A stretch of DNA of 64,000 nucleotides, taken from contig JAMPHR010000001.1 of assembly GCA_023663345.1 (NCBI GenBank), positions 400,832 through 464,831 of the forward strand. The letters run 5' to 3'. Positions 26,229 to 35,080 of this stretch are shown piece by piece. The number at the start of each line of letters is the position of its first letter. Position 1 is the first letter of the stretch. The position numbers were made by a program, and so were the translations under genes. The notes beneath the pieces are model-generated. The model was not told the DNA's origin. It did no database searches and was given only the letters and a program-made list of their open reading frames with translations. This DNA is from Paenibacillus sp. (GTDB lineage Bacteria > Bacteroidota > Bacteroidia > Bacteroidales > Muribaculaceae).

Positions 26229-27026
26229 TTATCTTGCCCTTAGTTGCCAAAAGGCAACAGCGGCAGCTGCTGCAACGTTGAGGGAGTCAACATTGTGATA
26301 CATGGGGATGCGTGCCGTATAGTCGGCACTGTCGATGGTGGCCTGAGGCAGACCGTCCCCTTCGGTGCCCATGATTATAGCCAGGCGAGGCTCGGAACAT
26401 AAGGTAGGATCGTCGATGGAAACTGAACGGTCAGTGAGAGCCATGGCTACAGTCTTGAATCCAAGGTCACGGAGAGATGATGCGGAGTCAATCCATGTCC
26501 ACGGCACAAGGAAAACTGTGCCCATGGATACACGTATGGCCCGGCGGTTGAGCGGATCGCATGATGATGGGGTGAGGAGCACTGCATCGATGCCAAGTGC
26601 GGCGGCCGAGCGGAATATGGCCCCGATGTTGGTCGTGTCGACCACACCGTCGATCACCACCACTCGCCTTGCTCCGGAGCATACCTCCTCGACCGACGGA
26701 GGTAATGGCCTGCGCATGGCGCATAGCACTCCGCGCGTGAGGGTGTAGCCTGTGAGCGAGGCTAAGAGTTCGCGTGAGCCTGTGTAGACGGGCATGTCGG
26801 GATACATGTCGATGATACCCGAAGCATCGCCTGAGATGTGGCGTTCCTCGCATAGCAGCGACAGAGGCTTGTAGCCAGCATCCAAAGCCACGTTGATCAC
26901 CTTGGGGCTTTCGGCTATGAATACACCGTTGGCCGGATCGAGGCGGTTGCGCAGCTGGGCCTCGGTGAGCGAGGCATACATTTCAAGGCCGGGATGGCCG
27001 AGGCTGTCTACATGGATTACAGGCAT
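26229..27026 (-). CDS. SpoU/TrmH-family RNA 2'-O-ribose methyltransferase
   Basis: 265 residues. A variable N-terminal substrate-binding region (about 1-110) contains AQLRNRLDPANGVFIAESPKV. The SPOUT domain has VVDTTNIGAIFRSAAALGID (motif 1; Asn and Arg), NRRAIRVSMGTVFLVPW, LAIIMGTEGDGLP (motif 2) and HNVDSLNVAAAAAVAFW (motif 3), which form the trefoil-knot SAM site. It methylates a ribose in rRNA or tRNA; the target nucleotide cannot be read from sequence. It is the last gene of hisS-mlaE-mlaF-methyltransferase, 20 nt after mlaF. Confidence 0.92.
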   Translation of the reverse strand: MPVIHVDSLGHPGLEMYASLTEAQLRNRLDPANGVFIAESPKVINVALDAGYKPLSLLCEERHISGDASGIIDMYPDMPVYTGSRELLASLTGYTLTRGVLCAMRRPLPPSVEEVCSGARRVVVIDGVVDTTNIGAIFRSAAALGIDAVLLTPSSCDPLNRRAIRVSMGTVFLVPWTWIDSASSLRDLGFKTVAMALTDRSVSIDDPTLCSEPRLAIIMGTEGDGLPQATIDSADYTARIPMYHNVDSLNVAAAAAVAFWQLRAR

Positions 27027-27046
27027 GGCGGAGTGGGGAATATGGA

Positions 27047-27817
27047 TCAGTGGTGCTCGTGAGTGATAACGTATTGCTTAACTTTCTGGAAGAGGTCGTT
27101 GGCAAACACGAAGTCGTTGAGAGCCTCGTTGGTGGTGTGGTAGATCTGGTGCATGTCGCCTACCCATTCGCGGTAGCCCTTGTTGATGAAGATGATGTTC
27201 TCGCCTATGCCGAGCACCGAGTTCATGTCGTGGGTGTTGATGATGGTCGTGATGTTGTACTCATGGGTGATGTCGCTCAGGAGTTCGTCGATCACGATGG
27301 ATGTGCGCGGGTCGAGGCCCGAGTTGGGCTCGTCGCAGAACAGGTATTTGGGGTTGAGGGCGATGGCACGTGCGATGGCCACACGTTTCTGCATACCTCC
27401 CGAGATTTCGGAGGGATATTTTGACTCGGCTCCCTTGAGATTGACGCGCTCGATACAGAACTGGGCACGGTCATGAATCTCGGCGGGAGTCATGTCGGTG
27501 AACATGGTGAGGGGGAATGCCACGTTGCCAAGCACTGTCTCGGAGTCAAACAGAGCCGATCCCTGAAATAGCATACCTATCTCCTTGCGCAGCTCCTTCA
27601 CTTGGGCCGAGTCCATCTTCATGATGTCGCGTCCGTCGAACAGGATCTCGCCCTCCTCGGGCTTGATGAGGCCGATTATCGACTTTACAAGCACGGTTTT
27701 GCCCGATCCGCTCTGGCCGATTATCAGGTTGGTCTTACCGGTCTCGAATGTCGCGCTGACGTTGTGAAGGATTGTCTTTCCGTCAAACGATTTTGTGATA
27801 TTGCGTACTTCGATCAT
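27047..27817 (-). CDS. mlaF: ABC transporter ATP-binding protein, MlaF-type
   Basis: 256 residues. Walker A is GQSGSGKT (34-41), Q-loop FQGSALFDSETV, signature SGGMQKR, Walker B KYLFCDEPNSGLDP with catalytic Glu, and switch His in NTHDMNS. FQGSALFDS and DEPNSGLDP are typical of the Mla/Ttg2 phospholipid-transport class. It powers the MlaE permease in lipid exchange between the inner membrane and the cell envelope. Its start overlaps the mlaE stop by 4 nt (ATGA), indicating translational coupling. No MCE-domain (MlaD) gene is next to it in this window. Confidence 0.92.
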   Translation of the reverse strand: MIEVRNITKSFDGKTILHNVSATFETGKTNLIIGQSGSGKTVLVKSIIGLIKPEEGEILFDGRDIMKMDSAQVKELRKEIGMLFQGSALFDSETVLGNVAFPLTMFTDMTPAEIHDRAQFCIERVNLKGAESKYPSEISGGMQKRVAIARAIALNPKYLFCDEPNSGLDPRTSIVIDELLSDITHEYNITTIINTHDMNSVLGIGENIIFINKGYREWVGDMHQIYHTTNEALNDFVFANDLFQKVKQYVITHEHH

Positions 27818-28563
27818 TGCAGCAGGAGTTTAGTGAGTACCACGTCCATGAGCAGAATTAGGATGCTCGAGGCCACCACGGCATTGGTGGAAGCCTTGCC
27901 TACCTCGAGTGCTCCACCCTTTACGTAATAGCCGTAGAAAGCGGCCACGGAGGTGATGATGTAGGAAAAGAACAGCGACTTGATGAGTCCGTACCACACA
28001 TACCATTCCTGAAACATCGTCTGTATGCCGTAGATGAAGCGGTTGAGGGGGATGATGTCGGTGAAGGTGGAGATGAGCACGCCTCCCATTATGGAGGTGA
28101 AGATACAGAATACCACCAATACAGGCATGAACAGCAGGAAGCCTATCACCTTGGGCAATACCAGAAAGTTGGCTGAGTTGACTCCCATAATGTCAAGAGC
28201 GTCGATCTGCTCGGTGACTCGCATGGTGCCTATCTCGGATGCGATGTTGGATCCCACCTTACCTGCCAGAATGAGGCAGAGGATGGAGTTGGAGAACTCC
28301 AGGAGGATGATTTCGCGGGTAGCCAGACCTGTAGAGTAGGCCGGGATGAGCGGCGACATGATGTTGAGCTGCATCTGTATGGTACACACGGCTCCGATGA
28401 ACACCGAGATTACGAGCACGAGAGGGATGGAGTCGATGCCGAGTTTGGTGATCTCGGCTATTGTGCGGTTGAGGAATATCCTCCATCTGTCGGGCACGGT
28501 GAACACCTTGCACATGAACAGGCAGTAGCGCCCGAAGGTGGAGAGTGAGTCGGTAATTATCAT
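27814..28563 (-). CDS. mlaE: MlaE-family ABC transporter permease
   Basis: 249 residues, about five to six membrane helices. The family signature is present: VFIGAVCTIQMQLN (54-67), LEFSNSILCLILAGKVGSNI with the coupling-helix region ASEIGTMRVTEQIDALDIMG, and C-terminal YYVKGGALEVGKASTNAVV. It is the membrane part of the phospholipid-transport ABC system with MlaF. It lies 50 nt downstream of hisS and overlaps mlaF by 4 nt. The substrate-binding MCE subunit must be encoded elsewhere. Confidence 0.93.
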   Translation of the reverse strand: MIITDSLSTFGRYCLFMCKVFTVPDRWRIFLNRTIAEITKLGIDSIPLVLVISVFIGAVCTIQMQLNIMSPLIPAYSTGLATREIILLEFSNSILCLILAGKVGSNIASEIGTMRVTEQIDALDIMGVNSANFLVLPKVIGFLLFMPVLVVFCIFTSIMGGVLISTFTDIIPLNRFIYGIQTMFQEWYVWYGLIKSLFFSYIITSVAAFYGYYVKGGALEVGKASTNAVVASSILILLMDVVLTKLLLQ

Positions 28564-28613
28564 AACTACGGGGATAAGGTTATGTAGCTGAGGAGAGTGG
28601 GGGAAGTGAGGGG

Positions 28614-29978
28614 TTATCGGCGCAGGGTCTCGATGAGCTCGGAGGGTGTGAGCTCCTTCTGCTCTCCGGTGGTCATGTTCTTGAGTGTGACGGTGCCGTT
28701 GGCCAGCTCGGTCTCTCCGATGATACCTACGTAGGGGATACCGAGGGCGTCGGCACGGCCCATCTGCTTCTTCATCTTGGCATTGTCGGGGAATATCTCG
28801 GCTGCGATACCTTCACGACGCAGGTCCTTGATGATGGCCAGTGAACGGGATGCCTCGGCGGGGCCAAAGTTGGTGAACATGATGCGTGCGGCTCCGTGTA
28901 TCTCGGCGGGATAGAGGTCGAGGGCGTTGAGCACATCGTAAATGCGGTCGGCTCCGAATGAGATACCCACGCCTGATACTCCGGGCAGGCCGAACACTCC
29001 TGTGAGGTTGTCATAGCGGCCTCCGCCGGTGATGCTTCCTATCTCCACGTCGCGGGCCTTGACCTCGATGATGGTGCCGGTGTAGTAGTTGAGTCCGCGT
29101 GCGAGCGATACGTCGAGTTCGAGGATAGCTTCGAGGCCGAGAGCTACTGTGCCGGCCATAACCTCGCGCAGTTCCTCAACGCCCTTGAGGCCGGTCTCGC
29201 TCTCCTTGAGAAGCTCGGCAAGGCGCTCCAGACGCTCCTCGTTGCTTCCTGAAAGGGTGATGATGGGGGTGATACGGTCAATGGCTTCGGTTGAGATACC
29301 ACGCTCGGCGAGCTCCTCCTTAACCTTTTCGAGACCGATCTTATCGATCTTGTCGATGGCCACCGTGATGTCGATTATCTTGTCGGGCTGACCGATGAGT
29401 TCGGCAATTCCGGCGAGCACCTTGCGGTTGTTGAGCTTGATGGTGATGCGCACACCCAGACGGCGGAATACCTCGTCGATCATCTGCAGGAGTTCAACCT
29501 CGTTGAGCAGGGAGTCGGAGCCAACCACGTCGGCATCACACTGGTAGAACTCGCGGTAACGGCCTTTCTGGGGACGGTCGGCACGCCACACGGGCTGTAT
29601 CTGGAAACGCTTGAAGGGGAATTGCAGGTCATTGCGGTGCATCACCACAAAACGGGCGAAAGGCACGGTGAGGTCGTAGCGCAATCCCTTCTCGCACAGC
29701 TGGGCTGCAAGACGGGGGCAGTCACCACTCTCGATGAGCTTGGGGTCGGCTCCACGCAGGAAATCGCCCGAGTTGAGTATCTTGAACAGGAGCTTGTCGC
29801 CCTCCTCGCCGTATTTTCCCATGAGGGTGGAGAGGTTCTCCATGGCGGGAGTCTCGATCTGCTGGAATCCGTAGAGGTGGAACACTTCGCGGATGGTGTC
29901 GAATATATAGTTGCGTCGGGCCATTTCGGCAGGGGTGAAATCCCTTGTGCCCTTGGGTATGGAAGGTTTCTGTGCCAT
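28614..29978 (-). CDS. hisS: Histidyl-tRNA synthetase
   Basis: 454 residues, class II. Motif 1 lies around [19 protein letters not shown]. Motif 2 is [19 protein letters not shown]. The histidine-specific motifs read [15 protein letters not shown] and [10 protein letters not shown]. Motif 3 is [18 protein letters not shown], followed by the anticodon-binding domain (about 355-454; [20 protein letters not shown]). It charges tRNA-His. It is first in an operon with mlaE, mlaF and a methyltransferase; promoter box TAACTTTGC at 30003, back to back with the nfo promoter. Confidence 0.97.
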   Translation of the reverse strand: MAQKPSIPKGTRDFTPAEMARRNYIFDTIREVFHLYGFQQIETPAMENLSTLMGKYGEEGDKLLFKILNSGDFLRGADPKLIESGDCPRLAAQLCEKGLRYDLTVPFARFVVMHRNDLQFPFKRFQIQPVWRADRPQKGRYREFYQCDADVVGSDSLLNEVELLQMIDEVFRRLGVRITIKLNNRKVLAGIAELIGQPDKIIDITVAIDKIDKIGLEKVKEELAERGISTEAIDRITPIITLSGSNEERLERLAELLKESETGLKGVEELREVMAGTVALGLEAILELDVSLARGLNYYTGTIIEVKARDVEIGSITGGGRYDNLTGVFGLPGVSGVGISFGADRIYDVLNALDLYPAEIHGAARIMFTNFGPAEASRSLAIIKDLRREGIAAEIFPDNAKMKKQMGRADALGIPYVGIIGETELANGTVTLKNMTTGEQKELTPSELIETLRR

Positions 29979-30002
29979 TGGATGTATAAACGAAAATTTC
30001 TT

Positions 30003-30011
30003 GCAAAGTTA
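30003..30011 (-). promoter_or_regulatory. -7 box TAACTTTGC for the hisS operon
   Basis: Complement of GCAAAGTTA, 24 nt upstream of the hisS ATG, just 12 nt from the divergent nfo box. Confidence 0.6.
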
Positions 30012-30023
30012 AACATATTTTAC

Positions 30024-30032
30024 TAATTTTGC
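30024..30032 (+). promoter_or_regulatory. -7 box TAATTTTGC for nfo
   Basis: Fits TAnnTTTGC, 17 nt before the nfo ATG, so the leader is short (about 14 nt). Confidence 0.6.
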
Positions 30033-30049
30033 ATTAAAACAATTGGTAA

Positions 30050-30898
30050 ATGAAATTAATAGGAGCACATGTATCGGTAGACAAGGGGGTGAGCAACGCA
30101 CCTCTCAACGCCAGGGCCATCGGAGCGAAGGCTTTCGCCCTCTTCACCCGCAATCCATCGAGATGGGTCTCCAAGGCCATAAGCGATGCCGAAGCCGATA
30201 ATTTCAAGCGCAATTGCGAGGAATGTGGCTATACGCCCGACATGATCCTGCCTCACGACAGCTACCTGATCAACCTCGGCAGCCCCGATGAGGAGAAGTT
30301 GCAGAAGTCACGCGAGGCTTTTCTCGACGAGATGAACCGTTGCAGCCAGCTGGGGCTCACGATGCTCAATTTCCATCCCGGAAGCCACATGCGCGAGATG
30401 AGCGAGGAGAGCTGCCTTGACCGCATAGCCGAGTCGCTCAACATGATACTCGACAGCACCAGCGGAGTGAAGGCCGTGATAGAGAACACGGCCGGGCAGG
30501 GGAGCAACCTGGGTTATTCCTTCCATCAGCTGGCACATATCATTGACCGCATAGAGGACAAAACCCGTGTGGGGGTGTGCATCGACACATGCCATGCCCA
30601 TTCGGCGGGATATGACATGACCTCTCCCGAGGCTTACCGCCGCACATGGGAGGAGTTTGACCAGGTGGTGGGCTTCAAGTATCTGAGCGGAATGCACATA
30701 AACGACACTGCCAAGGCTCTCGGTTCGCGTGTGGACCGCCATGCCCCGATAGGGCAGGGTATCTTAGGCGAGGAGTTCTGGCGTATGCTCATGACCGATC
30801 CCCGTATGGACGGGATACCGCTCATACTTGAGACTACCGATGTGACCTTGTGGCCTGAGGAGATACGCTATCTTTACTCCCTCACCGGCGAGAGCTGA
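30050..30898 (+). CDS. nfo: Endonuclease IV (apurinic/apyrimidinic)
   Basis: 282 residues, full length for the family. Zinc-ligand and signature blocks appear in order: GAHVSVDKGV, ILPHDSYLINLGSP, MLNFHPGSH, VIENTAGQGSNLG (Glu), VCIDTCHAHSAGYD, HINDTAKALGSRVDRHAPIG and LILETTD (Glu). These nine ligands hold three Zn ions. It cleaves the backbone 5' to abasic sites in base-excision repair in the cytosol. It is divergent from hisS with overlapping regulatory space; a 232-nt gap follows before the MFS gene. Confidence 0.97.
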   Translation: MKLIGAHVSVDKGVSNAPLNARAIGAKAFALFTRNPSRWVSKAISDAEADNFKRNCEECGYTPDMILPHDSYLINLGSPDEEKLQKSREAFLDEMNRCSQLGLTMLNFHPGSHMREMSEESCLDRIAESLNMILDSTSGVKAVIENTAGQGSNLGYSFHQLAHIIDRIEDKTRVGVCIDTCHAHSAGYDMTSPEAYRRTWEEFDQVVGFKYLSGMHINDTAKALGSRVDRHAPIGQGILGEEFWRMLMTDPRMDGIPLILETTDVTLWPEEIRYLYSLTGES

Positions 30899-31130
30899 TC
30901 CTGACAATATTCCGGTTTCCCACTTCCCTACACAGGAACCCTTATCTTCTCAGCCACTACGTTCCCGCCTTTACCCGAGGCCTTATACTCTCTCCACATT
31001 GCCTGTATGGCATCCCTATCTTTCCCCTCCCTCTCCCATCCGTCAGTTTCTTTCTATCCCGGCCCATCTCAGGGCCTGTCCGCGACAATATTATAATCAT
31101 ACATATCATACTTACTTTAATAGAATTATC

Positions 31131-32444
31131 ATGAGCAAAACCAAACCGGACCAGAGTTTCTGGAAGCTCTGGAATCTAAGTTTCGGCTTCTTTGGCGTTC
31201 AGATCGCTTATGCGCTCCAGAGTGCCAACATCACACGTATCTTTGCCACAATAGGCGCTGACCCTCACTCGCTTAGTTATTTCTGGATATTGCCACCGCT
31301 TATGGGTATCCTTGTGCAGCCGATAGTGGGAGCTGCGAGCGATCGCACATGGAACCGCCTGGGTCGTCGGTTGCCCTATCTGCTTATCGGAGCCGCCATC
31401 GCTGTGGTGGTGATGTGTCTGTTGCCCAACGCCGGCAGTTTCGGTCTCACGGTGGCAGGGGCGATGGTGTTCGGATTCATCGCGCTGATGTTTCTCGACA
31501 CGTCTATCAATATGGCCATGCAACCGTTCAAGATGCTTGTGGGCGACCAGGTGAACGAGCGCCAGAAGGGGCTTGCCTATTCCATACAGAGCTTCCTGTG
31601 CAACGCGGGCAGTCTTGTGGGTTATCTCGCCCCCATCACCCTTACGGCCATAGGCATAAGCAATATCGCTCCCCAAGGCCAGGTGCCTGCGAGCGTCACC
31701 TACTCGTTCTATATCGGTGCGGCTGTGCTGGTGCTGTGCGTGATCTACAGCTTCGTGTTCATCCGTGAGATGCCTCCCAAGGAGTATGCCGAGTATCATG
31801 GCATCACCAAGGAGCAGGAGACCGAGAAGGCCGGTATGCTCACTCTGCTACGCCATGCTCCGAGCGCTTTCTGGACTGTAGGACTTGTGCAGTTCTTCTG
31901 TTGGTCGGCTTTCCTGTATATGTGGACATATACCAACGGTGCCATCGCTGACACAGTGTGGGGTACCACCGACACCCATTCTGTAGAGTACCAGACTGCG
32001 GGCAACTGGGTGGGTGTGCTGTTTGCAGTACAGGCCGTTGGATCGGTTATATGGGCTGTGGTTATCCCCATGTTCCGTAGCCATAAGACGGTCTATGCCC
32101 TGAGTCTCGCTCTGGGAGCTGTGGGCTTCATATCCACCTATTTTATCAACGACCAATATGTGCTCTTCTTCTCCTATCTGCTCATAGGATGCGCCTGGGC
32201 CGCTATGCTTGCCATGCCGTTCACCATTCTTACCAATTCGCTCTCGGGCAAGAATATGGGTACTTATCTGGGCCTGTTTAACGGTACTATATGTGTGCCC
32301 CAGATATGTGCTGCTGCTCTTGGCGGTGTGATCCTGCCTGTGTTGGGTGGCCGTCAGGTGGGTATGCTCGTGCTTGCAGGAGTGCTGCTCATGATAGGTG
32401 CGCTGTGCGTTGGGCTGGTAAAGGAGGGGAAATCTAAAGTATAG
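31131..32444 (+). CDS. MFS transporter, glycoside/sugar type (SLC45-like)
   Basis: 437 residues from the ATG at 31131 (MSKTKPDQSFWKLWNLSFGF). An in-frame start at 30999 would add a Pro/Tyr-rich stretch with no family look. Twelve hydrophobic helices are predicted. The cytoplasmic loop motif IVGAASDRTWNRLGRRLPY follows helix 2, and helix 1 has GFFGVQIAYALQSANITRIF, typical of the Bacteroidota maltose/sucrose-type carriers related to SLC45/GPH. A disaccharide is the likely cargo (inference). The 232-nt upstream gap is pyrimidine-rich and shows no clear -7 box, so the promoter is not identified. An inverted-repeat element starts 12 nt after the stop. Confidence 0.87.
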   Translation: MSKTKPDQSFWKLWNLSFGFFGVQIAYALQSANITRIFATIGADPHSLSYFWILPPLMGILVQPIVGAASDRTWNRLGRRLPYLLIGAAIAVVVMCLLPNAGSFGLTVAGAMVFGFIALMFLDTSINMAMQPFKMLVGDQVNERQKGLAYSIQSFLCNAGSLVGYLAPITLTAIGISNIAPQGQVPASVTYSFYIGAAVLVLCVIYSFVFIREMPPKEYAEYHGITKEQETEKAGMLTLLRHAPSAFWTVGLVQFFCWSAFLYMWTYTNGAIADTVWGTTDTHSVEYQTAGNWVGVLFAVQAVGSVIWAVVIPMFRSHKTVYALSLALGAVGFISTYFINDQYVLFFSYLLIGCAWAAMLAMPFTILTNSLSGKNMGTYLGLFNGTICVPQICAAALGGVILPVLGGRQVGMLVLAGVLLMIGALCVGLVKEGKSKV

Positions 32445-32455
32445 AGCATTTTGGG

Positions 32456-32538
32456 TAAGTAAGTCATAAAAATAACTGCGATTTATAGCGCAAGCTCTAT
32501 AGGGCTTACATATAGCGTTTCTTTTTAAGACTTACTTA
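32456..32538. repeat. 83-bp inverted-repeat element, TAAGTAAGTC family
   Basis: Terminal inverted repeats TAAGTAAGTC (32456-32465) and GACTTACTTA (32529-32538), extended imperfectly by ATAAAAA/TTTTTAA and by TATAGCG-containing inner arms. It is related to the 56-bp element at 15681. Sited just after the MFS stop, it can fold as a long hairpin and may act as its terminator. Confidence 0.65.
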
Positions 32539-32579
32539 TAGAGTATGGGATCATCCTTTCTTTTTAGTGGGGAAAATGC

Positions 32580-32588
32580 TATCTTTGT
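32580..32588 (+). promoter_or_regulatory. -7 box TATCTTTGT for the flippase-NfeD-kdsB operon
   Basis: Fits TAnnTTTG, 30 nt upstream of the ATG at 32619. Confidence 0.6.
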
Positions 32589-32618
32589 ACCCTACTAATG
32601 TAAACCCTCACATCTGCA

Positions 32619-33695
32619 ATGCCCTCACGCGACAATCCGCCCCAAACTTCACGACGATCCACCCTGTTGAGCCTGGCGTGGAAGATTCTGCTCCCTGTGG
32701 CCATAGGCCTTGGGGTGGTGGCATGGTTGTTTCGACGTGAGTTTGAGCCGGGAGTGCTCGATTCTATCCATTTCGATGCACGGTCGATAGCATGTATAGC
32801 CATGGCATGGGTATTCATGCTTGGCCGTGACTTCGGATTGAGCTGGAGATTCCGCGTGGTGTCCGACAGGGAGCTGTCATGGCTCAGTGCCATCAAGGTG
32901 AGCTATCTGTGCGAGTTCACATCGTGCGTCACCCCCTCGGCCGTAGGAGGAAGTGCCCTGAGCATGGTCTACATGCACCGAGAGGGGCTTGTGCTGGGAC
33001 GTGCCACGGCCCTGACTATGACCACAATCTTTCTCGATGAGCTGTTCTTCGTGGTATTCCTCCCCCTGGTGATGCTTGTGGTGCCCTACAGCGACCTGTT
33101 CGGATTTGACCGCTCGGCCTTTACTTTAGGGCTGAGGTCGGTGTTCTGGGTTATATACATCGGGCTTGCCTTGTGGACCATACTGCTATATGTGGGCATA
33201 TTTGTAAAGCCACGGGCCATACACCGTGGCATCAACCGCCTGTTCAGCCTGCGATGGCTCAGGCGGTGGCGTGAAGGAGCCGACAATCTTGGCCGCAACA
33301 TGGTGACCACCGGAGCCGACCTGCGCCACCGTCCGTTGGGTTGGTGGATAAGGGCTTTTGGTGCCACCTCGTTCTCATGGATGTCAAGATTTCTTGTGGT
33401 CAATGCCTTGTTCTTGGGCTTTGTGCCTGCTGCTGACCAGCTCATGGTCTTTGCCAGACAGTTTGTGGTATGGGTCATACTCATCGTCAGTCCCACCCCC
33501 GGCGGTGCCGGCATCAGTGAATGGCTCTTCACCACTTATTACGGTGATCTTATCAGCTCGGTCGGCATGGCTCTTGTCATAGCCCTCTTCTGGCGTGTGA
33601 TCAGCTACTATTCCTACCTTATAATAGGTATCTGCATACTCCCGGTGTGGTTGCGCCGTGGATTCTCACCCTCAACATCATCCCATAAGAAATGA
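32619..33695 (+). CDS. YbhN/UPF0104 (AglD/MprF flippase-like) membrane protein
   Basis: 358 residues with about eight to nine membrane helices. The family's central motif TPSAVGGSALSMVYMHREG (about 108-126) and the C-terminal SPTPGGAGISEWLF (about 288-301) identify the LPG-synthase transmembrane/UPF0104 group. Relatives include the flippase domain of MprF and integral proteins near envelope-glycan genes; the exact substrate here is unknown. Its stop overlaps the next start by 4 nt (ATGA at 33692), so it is translationally coupled to the NfeD gene. Arg/Lys-rich loops fit the positive-inside rule. Confidence 0.88.
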   Translation: MPSRDNPPQTSRRSTLLSLAWKILLPVAIGLGVVAWLFRREFEPGVLDSIHFDARSIACIAMAWVFMLGRDFGLSWRFRVVSDRELSWLSAIKVSYLCEFTSCVTPSAVGGSALSMVYMHREGLVLGRATALTMTTIFLDELFFVVFLPLVMLVVPYSDLFGFDRSAFTLGLRSVFWVIYIGLALWTILLYVGIFVKPRAIHRGINRLFSLRWLRRWREGADNLGRNMVTTGADLRHRPLGWWIRAFGATSFSWMSRFLVVNALFLGFVPAADQLMVFARQFVVWVILIVSPTPGGAGISEWLFTTYYGDLISSVGMALVIALFWRVISYYSYLIIGICILPVWLRRGFSPSTSSHKK

Positions 33696-35080
33696 AACGC
33701 TTGCTGCTCTCCCTGCTCCTGGCTCTGACGGCAATAATTGCAGTCCGGGCCGATGAAGTAAAAACGGTCTACATGCTCCGTCTAGACGATGAGATTGGCT
33801 CGTCCACGTGGCGTTACACCCGCGAGGCTCTCGACAAGGCCCGCGAGAGCGGGGCTTCGCTTCTGCTGGTACATCTCAACACCTACGGCGGATCGGTGGT
33901 ACATGCCGACTCGATACGCACAGCCCTGATGCGATGCGATATACCCGTGGTGGCCTACGTCGACAATAATGCCGCCTCGGCCGGAGCGCTTATAGCCCTT
34001 GCGTGTGACAGCGTGTACATGCGTCCCGGTTCGTCCATGGGAGCCGTCACGGTGGTCAACGGCACCGACGGAGCCGCTATGCCCGACAAGTATCAGTCCT
34101 ACATGCGTGCCATGATGAGGGCCACAGCCGAGCGCCACGGACGTGTGGCAGGCTCCGACTCCACCACCGCTCAATGGAGGCGCGACCCGCTGATAGCCGA
34201 GGCCATGGTGGATCCGAGAGTAGAGGTGAAGGGATTGATCGACTCCACTCGGGTGCTGACTTTCACAGCTTCGGAAGCCTTGAAGTGGCGTTATGCCGAG
34301 GGGGAAGCCGACAATGTGGGCGATCTGCTCTCACGCCTGGGTTATGCTCCCGGTACTTATGAGGTGGAGGAGTACACCCCCACATGGGTTGACCGCCTCA
34401 TAGGCTTCCTAACCAATCCCGCAGTTCAGGCTGTGCTCATCATGATAATAATAGGTGGCATATACATGGAGCTCCACACTCCCGGAGTCGGGTTCCCGTC
34501 GGCGGCCGCCATAATAGCCGCCGCGCTCTACTTCCTCCCCATCTACATCACCGGAATAGCGGGGAGTTGGATCATAATGCTCTTCATGGCCGGATTTGTG
34601 CTCATAGTGTTGGAGCTGTTTGTGGTGCCGGGATTCGGTGTCACCGGTATTTCAGGCATAGTGTGCATAGCGCTGGCCATACTCTTCGGACTCATAGAGA
34701 ACTATACCTTCAGCATCACCCATACCGACACGAGTGCCGTATGGAGTTCACTGGCAATCTTCTTCAGTGGTGTGATACTGGCAATAGGTGCCGTGTGGTA
34801 TCTCACCTCGAGCCACGGACCGAAGTGGGTGCGTCGTCACACCGACCTTACCACCGAGCTGCGCTCCGACCGTGGATTCATCGGCGTTGACATGACCCCC
34901 GCTCGCCTCGTAGGCCACTCAGGGGTGGCTGTCACAGATATGCGCCCTGCCGGAAAGGTGCAGGTGGAGGATGGGACGCTCGATGCCGTGGCCGTGATGG
35001 GATTCATCCATGCCGGCACCCGGGTGAAGATTACCCGATACGAAAACGCTCAGATATATGTCTCGCCCATCGACCTCTGA
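33692..35080 (+). CDS. NfeD-like membrane-bound serine protease (ClpP-class)
   Basis: 462 residues. After a signal peptide (LLLSLLLALTAIIAVRA), a SppA/ClpP-type protease domain carries the Ser-Lys dyad: Ser96 in NNAASAGALIAL and Lys133 in MPDKYQSY, matching known NfeD enzymes. Four or more membrane helices follow (AVLIMIIIGGIYMELHTPGVGFP is the family hallmark). A C-terminal OB-fold NfeDC domain (about 395-462) ends VKITRYENAQIYVSPIDL. Related proteases cut stomatin partners; none is encoded adjacent here. It overlaps the flippase-like gene by 4 nt and kdsB by 23 nt. Confidence 0.93.
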   Translation: MKRLLLSLLLALTAIIAVRADEVKTVYMLRLDDEIGSSTWRYTREALDKARESGASLLLVHLNTYGGSVVHADSIRTALMRCDIPVVAYVDNNAASAGALIALACDSVYMRPGSSMGAVTVVNGTDGAAMPDKYQSYMRAMMRATAERHGRVAGSDSTTAQWRRDPLIAEAMVDPRVEVKGLIDSTRVLTFTASEALKWRYAEGEADNVGDLLSRLGYAPGTYEVEEYTPTWVDRLIGFLTNPAVQAVLIMIIIGGIYMELHTPGVGFPSAAAIIAAALYFLPIYITGIAGSWIIMLFMAGFVLIVLELFVVPGFGVTGISGIVCIALAILFGLIENYTFSITHTDTSAVWSSLAIFFSGVILAIGAVWYLTSSHGPKWVRRHTDLTTELRSDRGFIGVDMTPARLVGHSGVAVTDMRPAGKVQVEDGTLDAVAVMGFIHAGTRVKITRYENAQIYVSPIDL

